A stretch of 64,000 nucleotides of DNA from Yponomeuta sedellus (lineage: Eukaryota; Arthropoda; Insecta; Lepidoptera; Yponomeutidae), in assembly GCA_934045075.1 (NCBI GenBank), contig OW203726.1:22073488-22137487 (forward strand), read 5' to 3'. Numbering within the stretch: position 1 is the stretch's first letter; each line of letters begins with the position of its first letter. Positions 56,217 to 64,000 of this stretch are shown in pieces. Made by a program: the position numbers and the translations under genes. Under the pieces are notes generated by a model. The model saw only the letters and a list, made by a program, of their open reading frames with translations, searched no databases and was not told the DNA's origin.

Positions 56217-56460
56217 GAGGTACTTTATGCCGATGATGTTTATCTTATGGCTGACAGCATGGAACATCTGCAGCAATATTTTGACAATCTAGACGAGTCT
56301 TGTCGCAATTTTGGTTTAGTGATAAGTGTTTCTAAAACCCAGGTTCTTAAGCAACCGGCTAGAGGTAGACCTGCGAGTGATGTTGCACTCACACTCAACG
56401 GCAAGAATCTTGAAGAGGTGCAATCGTTCCGGTACCTCGGGAGCTTATTATGTAGTGACA
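56217..56460 (+). pseudogene. LINE reverse transcriptase fragment (YADD)
   Basis: An open frame encodes LEVLYADDVYLMADS, a typical catalytic YADD block, followed by GLVISVSKTQVL and the SFRYLGSLL motif, then stops at a palindrome (56443-56480). 5' and 3' truncated. It belongs to the RTE/R1-like type with a YLGS motif. Confidence 0.8.
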
Positions 56461-56479
56461 ACCGTCACTACATAATAAG

Positions 56480-57000
56480 CCCCTACACGCCCCACACGCG
56501 AGGCCCATCGCGTCGCCCACCTGCGCCTCTCTGAAAGCAGAGAAGGCGGTGAGCGACCGCGCGGGCCCCCTCCGTGCCAGAAGGCACCCTCGGAACACGC
56601 AAGGGTGCCCTCCGGCCCGCCGTGATGGAGGCGGAGGCTCCCCCGACCCTCCGCGACCCGGCGTCCACTCTGGTTCGACTGGTACCAGGCGCGCGCGCTT
56701 CCGCGCAGCGGCGCCCCCCCCAGTCGGTCCTACATTCGGTAGGTCGCCTGGGTCCCGCTCCACAGAGTGAAACAAGGCCCACGCGACCCCTCCCGCCGTG
56801 ATGGAGGCAGAGGGTCCCCCAATCCTCCGCCCACGGCCGCCCACGGCCGCTCTGGTCCGACTGGTACGAGGCGCGCGCGCTTTCGTGCAGCGGCGCCCCC
56901 CCAGTAGTAGTAGGAGAACCACAGTTCTGGCGCACTGACCTCCCGCTCTCCCAAGGGTCCCCCCTTTGGTTCAGGAAGTCGCGAAAGTTTGGGAAGCGGG
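56480..57000 (-). repeat. GC-rich duplicated block
   Basis: Extremely GC-rich against an AT-rich background. It contains two copies of a unit of about 150-176 bp (from 56619 and 56795: gccgtgatggaggc, ctggtacgaggcgcgcgcgc, cagcggcgcccccc). Tandem 5' UTR subunits of a LINE look like this, but I cannot name the element. ORFs on it are compositional artefacts. Confidence 0.6.
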
Positions 57001-57314
57001 TCCAAAAAAAAAAAAAAAAGAAAGTTTGGTGTCTAATCCCACTAAATCGGGTGCGCTGAATCGATTGCACTCACTCCCAGAGCTCTAGGATAAGCGGTTT
57101 CGGAGATAGAAATATCGTGCCATGGTGATTAAGATAATGGTATAATCACCTCATTAACAAAGCGATGTTTTCGTTTGGGTGTTATGATCGAGCAGGTCAT
57201 TAGGGGTCAGGGATCGAGCAGGTCATTAGGGCTCAGGTGACTTGTTAGTCACCACAATGACTACACATTTTGTTTCTTATAACTCTTTCTTCATTTTTAC
57301 TTTATTTTTATACA

Positions 57315-57755
57315 TCACATAAAGCATAAATTAAACCAATCTTTCAGCATTACATCATTTCGAACGGTATTCTCAGTGAAAATATTTATAAAATTATCTA
57401 AACTCCTTCCACTATACTTATGGGCTAAGTACATCACGCAGTATTCTCCACAAACTGATGTTAACTCATTCTGCAAAATTGCGTTGTTATATCGCCATTG
57501 TTTACTATTTCTCAGTATAAACCTATGATAGGCTCCTGATGGCTTGCGACCGTATGAATCGAAGTATTCTCCAGTTCGATTTGCATCAATATGAATAGCC
57601 ACCCAGTGAGATCCGGGCTGTGTGTCTGGATCAAAATTTCCTATCAAATACATTGGTACCTCTACTACCACAGGAATGCGGTTGGCGGCATACACATTAT
57701 ACCTCATCAGCGGATTTATTTTATATAAACAATCTTGTATGTCTATGGTATCCAT
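57315..57755 (-). CDS. Adenovirus-type cysteine protease
   Basis: 146 aa, starting at the ATG at 57755 in good context (ACCATGG). In adenoviruses and Polintons this enzyme matures virion proteins. The residues expected of the C5 protease family are present in order: His50 in SHWVAIHID, Asp66 in YFDSYG, Gln95, and Cys102 in VCGEYC, with the Gln to Cys spacing of 7 as in the adenovirus enzyme. Shorter than adenain (about 200 aa). It is transcribed away from the polymerase, toward the element's left end. No stop or frameshift interrupts it. Confidence 0.9.
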   Translation of the reverse strand: MDTIDIQDCLYKINPLMRYNVYAANRIPVVVEVPMYLIGNFDPDTQPGSHWVAIHIDANRTGEYFDSYGRKPSGAYHRFILRNSKQWRYNNAILQNELTSVCGEYCVMYLAHKYSGRSLDNFINIFTENTVRNDVMLKDWFNLCFM

Positions 57756-58192
57756 GGTCAACAAATTGTTATACGTGTAACTGATTCAAAGATCTTTTGT
57801 ATTGTGTAAATCCTGGAAGTGATTCACTTATTTTTGTGGTCCGTATTTCTCTGACCTACGTATACCATTACTTTTGATACTTACTGACGTCATTGGATGC
57901 TTTGCAACAATCTCATTAGTTATAGTGCACCGCTTCCGATTATGGAAAGTTTAAAACATTAGATGTTTGCGTAAATGCAATTAGCAATCAACTATCTGGT
58001 TTCCAAATGTTATCAATAATCATCTTGTTTCGTTCAACATCATTACTGACTAGGTTTAAACAAGATTAATAACGAGCAAAACTGACTATATAACGGCTTC
58101 CACGGGTCTGAGTACGATACAGTTTCTATCACCAACACGGTGAAGTCTTAAGTGAATCAGCGCAATTATCTCTGCACTCTATCCAACACACC
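57756..58192. promoter_or_regulatory. Divergent intergenic region with TATA box
   Basis: Between the protease and the rightward genes. TATATAA at 58087-58093 lies about 100 bases before the ATG at 58193 and probably drives the small spliced gene. No ORF is seen. Confidence 0.55.
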
Positions 58193-58751
58193 ATGGAGGT
58201 AAGTCACAAATTTTGTTTTTTATATGTACTCTCTCAATAGCAAGGCAATAATTTATGTAGATATAATAATTATTCATTGTTCTTTACAGAATTTTTCATC
58301 TGATCTCATCGTCGATGAAGAAAATACATTTAAGAATTACTACTATCCAACTCTTTCTGATGAGGAGGAGGACTCAAGACAAAATCGTAAGAGAAGTAAC
58401 AGTGCAGACAGAAGCTTTGATAAGTTATTTGAGGTGCCAGCAAAAAAACATAAAAGCAAGAGTTCATCAACAGTCGGTCGGGCGAATAGTGAAGGCGGCG
58501 TGTCTTACATATCAACAAACGTAGATGACGGTCGAGAAGCGACTCATCTGAAAAAAATTGAAATATACAACGTGAGAAAACTCGTCAAAATTCCACCCTC
58601 TCAGCACTGGAAACATGCCAATGTGCGAGTGAAATACTACTGCAAAGGTGTAAATAATAAACACCTAGGTAAAACCAAAGAGGTGGTTCATACAATCACC
58701 AAAGAAATCAGCACAACTCAAGACTGCCGGAACTATTCCTATAGTAACTAA
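58193..58751 (+). CDS. Small spliced Polinton gene, function unknown
   Basis: Exon 1 (58193-58198) is just ATG GAG followed by GTAAGT; exon 2 starts at 58290 after TTCTTTACAG and runs to TAA at 58749-58751, giving 155 aa. The intron is 91 bases. The protein is acidic near the start (DEEEDS) and then strongly basic (RQNRKRS, PAKKHKSKSS), suggesting a nuclear DNA- or RNA-binding role. The C-terminal half has no motif I know. If translation instead began at an in-frame ATG inside the intron (58224), the protein would be 175 aa, but the splice signals and upstream TATA box favour the spliced form. Confidence 0.65.
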
Positions 58752-58873
58752 GGGATTTTTACTTAGTTATTACTTAATGACCTATTCTTATTATTGAAAA
58801 CAAATTGTAAGTGTACTAATGTGGATCGTATCTAAGTGATTAGTTAACTCGTTGAATTCCATTAGGCTAGAAT

Positions 58874-58880
58874 TATAAAA
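58874..58880 (+). promoter_or_regulatory. TATA box of the polymerase gene
   Basis: TATAAAA lies 70 bases before the ATG at 58950, with an initiator-like TCACT at about 58919. Confidence 0.6.
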
Positions 58881-58949
58881 GCCGAATGAAGCTACAGATA
58901 TTGTAATAGTTCAAGAGTATCACTGTTCTGAGGTACACTATCGTTAACT

Positions 58950-61900
58950 ATGAACGGTCACGATAAAGTTTGTGTTAGTGCATTTTTTGTGTCTAATAAT
59001 GTTCAAAGTGCTCTGTGTGATTCATCATTTGATGAAGAAATGTCTGCTGCGTGTGTGATGCTAGAAAATAGCTCCATCAGTGACTCGTTTGATAAAGAAA
59101 TGGCAGATCTTTGCGCGGCAGTTGAAGACAATATTGATGTGGAAGATCTAGCTCTATATGACCTGTGTGTCTCTGTGGAGAAAAGTCTCAAGTAAGTAAC
59201 CGTTTATTTATAAATTTTCCTCAACCAATCAGCATGTAATCGTCAACTGCTGGTCAAAGGTCTCCCTCAAGGCATGCCTCTTCCCTCAACAGCCTCTAAG
59301 TTTCCTTGACTTTCCTCAACAACTCGAAATGATAACGTACACAAATTTCAACGCGTTTTATCTTTGTTTTAGTGAAACACCTCAAGTTGGTCGAGGACAA
59401 AAAAGAAAAAATGCTGCGGAACTGAGCAGCCATGACAAGAAGTCAAGACAATCTCCAGAGCCCTCTACATCTGCAACTGTAAACGTGAGCAACAATCGTG
59501 ATGGAGCTGACAGTTTGAAAGTGGAGTGCACCACTTGTCAGGTTTTTGTGACCAAAAGGTACCTTACTAATCACTACAAAAGTAATCTTCACAAAAATAA
59601 TGTTCTCAAATCAAATCATGCGTTATCCAATGTCACACTCGTTGAAAGTGCATTCAGACATAGGATACTAACTTACAAAATTTTATCACATTGTGATAAG
59701 ACAAAAGGAAAGTTTGAAACTCCAGAAGCATTTTTAAATTCCATTAAAGACACTGTTTCAACTTTGATTAGTGAATGTACCAAAGAACTTAGAAACTTCA
59801 AAGTCAATTTCATTTTGCATGCTGATTTTGTACAAGAGACAAAAGACATCAAAAACACATTTGATTTTCAAACATGTAACTTCATCTTAAGTGAATCTGA
59901 TGATCTAGACATTTTTATATCTAATTTACGAGATGTAATTGTTGAAAAAGTTAGTAACTTTGAAAAGAAAGACAGTGGTTGGTCCCTCAAGGAAATTAAA
60001 CATATGGAAATGAATGTTAATAAATACACACCCCTACGAGGATCATCATACATCCCATTACCCAGGGATATTTTGCTTAAAAAAGCAATTATCAATGTGC
60101 AAAATAATGATAACCAATGTTTCAAGTGGGCGTTGCTTTCAGCCCTTTTTCCAGTACAAAAAAGTTCAGATAGGGTGACATCATACAGCAGACACAGCAA
60201 CAAAATAAAATTTAGCAATGTATCACTTCCAATAAAACTGAAAGATATCAGCAAAATAGAAACCCTTAACAATATTAGCATCAACGTATTTGGCTTAGAA
60301 TACAATGAACGTTCAAAGACACACACAGTTGTAGGTCCACTTCATTTCACAAAATCCCGTAAATCAACTCATGTTAATTTGCCATTAATTACTAATGACA
60401 CGAACAGTCACTATTGCTACATTAAAAACTTGTCTCGATTAGTAAGTAAACAAGTAAAAAAATCAGATGGTGCAATTCATATCTGCGATGGTTGTTTGAT
60501 ATACTTTTCATCTCGTGATATATTAGAAACTCATCAAACGACAGATTGCAGACATATTCGGACTGATTTACCTAGTCCGGAAAGTAAACGTAAAAATTGG
60601 TTTGGTGAGCTGACACCAAACAATTTATTAAGTTTTGATAATTATCAAAATAAAATGAAAGTCCCGTTTGTAGTCTACGGTGATTTTGAGGCGTTTTTAA
60701 ATCCAATTGATTCATGTTCCAACGATCCATCTAAGTCACATACAACAAATGTTCAAAAACATGAAGTGTATAGCTTTGGTTACTACATCAAATGTTCGTA
60801 TGATAATAGCCTATCCAAATATGAAACATATAGCGGTCCCAATTGTGCACAGATATTTATGGAAAGATTATTGACTGACATTAAACAAATATGTAGTAGA
60901 AACAGTTTTCAAAAGTGCCCCAATCCAGTATCTATTGAGACTCGGAGCATTGTATCACAAACCTCCACCTGTTTCATATGTGAGAGGGCACTAGATCAAA
61001 ATAAAGTGATTGATTACGATTGGTACACTGGTGACTTTAGAGGTGTTGGACATCAGATATGCATCGATAAATTTCATGCGCCACGCTACATTCCTATATT
61101 TTTACATAACCTCAGTAACTATGATGCTCACTTCATTGTTCATGCTCTAAATTTAGTACAAGGTGAAATTCAAATTATACCTCAAAACAAGGAAAAATAT
61201 ATTTCCTTTTCAAAACTCTTGCACATTAACAATCAAACTGTAAGCTTACGGTTCGTTGATTCTTTCAAGTTCCTATCGTGTAGTCTAGATAAATTAGCAA
61301 GAAATCTCAAAGATGAACAATTTGTTGATCTAAAAAAATCCTTCCCGTCTCCGGATGATTTCTCGCGATTAAAAAGAAAAGGGGTTTATCCTTATGAATA
61401 TATGACATCGTTCGAAACTTTGAAGTTGACTTCTCTTCCCAACAAAGAAAAATTTTATAGCTCCCTTACAAATTGCAACGTCTCGGTTGATGACTACTCT
61501 CACGCTCAAGATGTGTGGCAACACTTCGAATGTCACAACATGTCAGATTACTCGAACCTATATTTAAAAACAGATGTACTACTTTTGACTGATGTTTTTG
61601 AAAACTTTCGCGAGTTATGTTTGAAAACTTATGATTTAGATCCCGCTCATTATTATACTGCTCCAGGATTGAGCTGGGATGCGATGTTGAAATATACAAA
61701 GATCGAACTAGAACTATTAACGGACTTTGAGAAAATTGCGTTCGTTAAGTCTGGTATAAGGGGTGGTGTATCTCAATGCAGTAATCGGCATGCTAAAGCA
61801 AACAACAAATTTATGGATGATTATGATAAGGATTTACCAAGCTCATTTTTAGCTTACTTTGATGCTAACAATTTGTATGGTTGGGCCATGTCACAGATGT

Positions 61901-63069
61901 TACCGACTGGAGGGTTTAAATGGGTGGATGCGAATGTTGATTTTAATACATCAGATACCTCTGATGTTGGTTACATATTAGAAGTGGACTTAGAATATCC
62001 CAAAGAGCTTCATGACCAACATTCTGATTTACCGCTTTGTCCTGAAAACCTTTGCTTTGGAGTTAGTAGAGAGGTAAAGTTAATATCAAATTTGTGTAGT
62101 AAAACCAAATACGTAATTCATTACAGAAACTTGAAACAGTGTTTGGAAATGGGTTTGAAATTACTCAAAGTACATAGAATACTACAGTTTAACCAAAGTG
62201 CATGGTTGAAGAAATACATTGATTTGAATACACATTTGAGATCATTATCCCAATCAGGTTTTGAAAAAGACTTTTATAAGTTAATGAATAATTCAGTTTT
62301 TGGAAAGACCATGGAAAACATTGAAAAACGGGTAAATGTAAAATTATTAACTCACTGGGAAAATGAAGGTAAAGTCCTGGGTGCAGAGACTTTGATTGCT
62401 CGACCTGAGTTCCATAGTCTTTCCATATTTTCGGACTCGCTTGTAGCCGTTCAGATGAACAAGATTAAGCTAGTTTATAATAAACCAATATATTTAGGTT
62501 TTTGCATTTTGGATATATCAAAAACTTTGATGTATAATTTTCATTATACTTATATGATGCAAAAGTTTGTTAACAAAATAAAATTATTGTATACGGATAC
62601 AGACAGTCTGATTTATCAAATATTCACAAATGATTTGTATGCCGACATCAAACCCGATTTAAATGAATATTTTGATACATCGGATTATCCGAGCGACAAT
62701 GTATTTGGATACCCTCAAATAAATAGAAAAAAGTTAGGTTTCTTCAAGGATGAAAATAATGGCAAAATATTTCGGGAATTTGTTGGATTGAGATCGAAAA
62801 TGTATGCAATTGATATTGAAAATAAAATCGCAGCGAAAGCCAAAGGTGTTAATAAATGTGTTACGAAATCTATGACTATTAATAACTATAAGTCCTGTTT
62901 GTTTGATAATGATGTTAAGATTTGTGAAATGTACAGGTTTAGGTCAATAAAACATGTAATATTCACCCAAAAAATTAATAAAACATGTTTATCATCGAAT
63001 GATACTAAACGACATATTCTACCAAATCGTGTTGACACACTACCTTGGGGTCATTACAAGATAGTATAG
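58950..63069 (+). CDS. Protein-primed family B DNA polymerase, spliced
   Basis: Exons 58950-59191 and 59373-63069 join in frame to 1312 aa; the 181-base intron has GTAAGT and TTGTTTTAG ends. It replicates the element's linear DNA from a terminal protein. An N-terminal C2H2-like finger is followed by a second (ICDGCL...H). Exonuclease motifs: DFEA at D518, NLSNYD at D665, YLKTD. Polymerase motifs: A, FDANNLYG at D911; B, KLMNNSVFGK; C, YTDTDS at D1156/D1158; then a RSKMYAI segment in the KxY position. Between the second finger and Exo II is a CxxC...TGxFRGxxH segment related to endonuclease VII zinc folds, with its usual histidines replaced. No stops or shifts. AATAAA near 63180 probably ends the mRNA. 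Confidence 0.93.
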
Positions 63070-63255
63070 TTAGCATATATGTTTTAAGTAATAGTTTGTA
63101 ATGTTGTATATTTATAAGATAAACTAATTTGTATAAATTTATTATTAAGTGTGTATATTATGTCAAGTTTGATGTTGGATAAATAAATATATTGTTTTAC
63201 TAAGCTCACCTCACTTCTTTGATTTCTTTCTTACGACTCACACGTATAACCCATA
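63070..63255. other. Intergenic, polyadenylation signal
   Basis: AATAAATA-type signal at about 63179-63186; the following sequence leads to the ATPase start. Confidence 0.5.
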
Positions 63256-63897
63256 ATGATTCATTTTAATCATCCTTTTACTGCCATAGTGGCGGGGCCA
63301 AGTGGTTGTGGTAAATCTAACTTCGTTACGAATTTCCTTCAAAATATAAAAGATATGTGTAACAAGGAGTTTTCCCAAATAATGTGGTGCTATGATGAAA
63401 TGCAACCTTTGTATAATTTAAGTAACGTCATCTATCATCGAGGACTACCTGACATGGGTATGTTTGATGGAAAAGAACCGTATCTTATAATTATTGATGA
63501 CTTAATGAGAGAATCAGATGGACGCATCGTTGATCTATTTACTAAAGGAAGCCATCATAGAAATTTAAGTGTATTCTACATATCACAAAATTTATTTCAT
63601 CAAGGTAAAGGTCAAAGAGATATATCTTTGAATTCAAGCTACATTATTTATTTCAAAAATCCTCGTGATAAAACACAAGTTCGATACTTAGCCAGACAAG
63701 TTTCCAGACAAGATGCATACAAAGATGCAACCAAAGATGCTCATGGTTATTTAATGATAGATCTGAAACAAAATACAAACGATATTTGTCGTTTTAAGAC
63801 TAATGTATTTCCGTTTGATGGCAACTGCATAGTATATGTACCTAAAAAAGAATTCAAATACGTAAGGCATCAGCAAATTTCAATCATTCATGAATAA
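63256..63897 (+). CDS. Polinton genome-packaging ATPase
   Basis: 213 aa. Its role in Polintons and related viruses is ATP-driven packaging of DNA into capsids (FtsK/HerA/A32-type). Walker A is GPSGCGKS at about residues 14-21, and Walker B is the hydrophobic run LIIIDD at about 76-81. The length is normal for the family and the frame is intact. The stop codon overlaps the next start in TAATG (63895-63899). Confidence 0.9.
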   Translation: MIHFNHPFTAIVAGPSGCGKSNFVTNFLQNIKDMCNKEFSQIMWCYDEMQPLYNLSNVIYHRGLPDMGMFDGKEPYLIIIDDLMRESDGRIVDLFTKGSHHRNLSVFYISQNLFHQGKGQRDISLNSSYIIYFKNPRDKTQVRYLARQVSRQDAYKDATKDAHGYLMIDLKQNTNDICRFKTNVFPFDGNCIVYVPKKEFKYVRHQQISIIHE

Positions 63898-64000
63898 TGC
63901 ATCATAGTGTCAAGACACATCAACAGTTGTTAAGAGCTTTACATACTCTTAAACCAAAATATCGTAGAGTTTTATTAAAGGCCTGTCAAGAAGAAGAAAT
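63897..64000 (+). CDS. Start of a further Polinton ORF (cut by window edge)
   Basis: ATG at 63897 overlaps the ATPase stop. At least 34 codons stay open to the edge. The visible N-terminus is basic (THQQLLRALHTLKPKYRRVL), resembling a small conserved protein often found beside capsid genes in Polintons and adintoviruses. The assignment is tentative. Confidence 0.5.
   Translation, partial: MHHSVKTHQQLLRALHTLKPKYRRVLLKACQEEE

Larger units (their letters stand above)
57020..64000. mobile_element. Maverick/Polinton (adintovirus-like) element, left part
   Basis: From about 57020 to the window edge the base composition and gene content change. Protease, protein-primed PolB and packaging ATPase together are the diagnostic core of Polintons/adintoviruses, double-stranded DNA elements related to viruses that build capsids. 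The left terminus is a guess: AGTTTGGTGTCTAATCCC after a poly-A run near 57020, since Polinton ends begin with AG. A 20-bp direct repeat lies at 57186-57205 and 57212-57231. Integrase, capsid genes and the right terminal repeat are not in view. Confidence 0.85.

Noticed and set aside
56395..57070. Overlapping Gly/Arg/Pro-rich ORFs of up to 195 aa
   Set aside because: Open frames on both strands of a GC-rich duplicated block; compositional artefact.

Overview
The window is eukaryotic, almost certainly insect and most likely lepidopteran nuclear DNA. It has spliced genes with GT-AG introns, TATA-boxed retroelement promoters, and several repeat families I recognise from moths and butterflies (Lep1-type Helitron ends, RTE LINE tails, tRNA-derived SINEs). 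There is no prokaryotic gene organisation. The species cannot be told from the sequence.

Host genes: two very-long-chain fatty acid elongase (ELOVL) genes lie head to tail on the minus strand. ELOVL-2 has five coding exons between 47162 and 55099 (276 aa); ELOVL-1 has five coding exons between 18289 and 26772 (282 aa). They share exon number and intron phases, so they are tandem duplicates. About 20 kb of repeats separates them, and every larger intron contains transposon debris.

Mobile elements, left to right: Helitron-like pieces and a degenerate LTR (0.6-2.3 kb); AT-rich inverted repeats (2.6-3.0 kb); an RTE LINE 3' end (3.3 kb); a miniature LTR element (TRIM, 3571-4382, TSD AGCC); a complete Ty3/Gypsy element (7126-13424) with LTRs in which I see no difference, one open gag-pol ORF and TSD ACTC, inserted in a tRNA-like repeat; two mariner-type MITEs; a 1.2-kb pure CTCCA pentanucleotide satellite (15.8-17.0 kb); the ELOVL-1 gene; a minisatellite split by a 2.45-kb non-autonomous LTR element (27620-30070, TSD CAGT) that shares its tRNA-Lys primer site and LTR ends with the Gypsy element; a GC-rich tandem-repeat zone and an LTR (33.7-35.8 kb); an RTE LINE C-terminus (37.8-38.3 kb); a 3.25-kb divergent inverted array of 308-bp units each carrying a tRNA-like sequence (40131-43381); Penelope-like fragments with GIY-YIG coding sequence (44.8-45.3 and 53.2-53.9 kb); the ELOVL-2 gene, with a frameshifted LINE reverse transcriptase in intron 2.

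The right end (about 57.0 kb to the window edge) is the left part of a Maverick/Polinton (adintovirus-like) endogenous element. It holds an adenovirus-type cysteine protease on the minus strand, then on the plus strand a small spliced gene of unknown function, a spliced protein-primed family B DNA polymerase with all motifs intact, a packaging ATPase, and the start of another small ORF. The open frames, TATA boxes and consistent splice sites make it the most interesting object here. The integrase, capsid genes and right inverted repeat, if present, lie outside the window. The second most unusual object is the inverted tRNA-like array.
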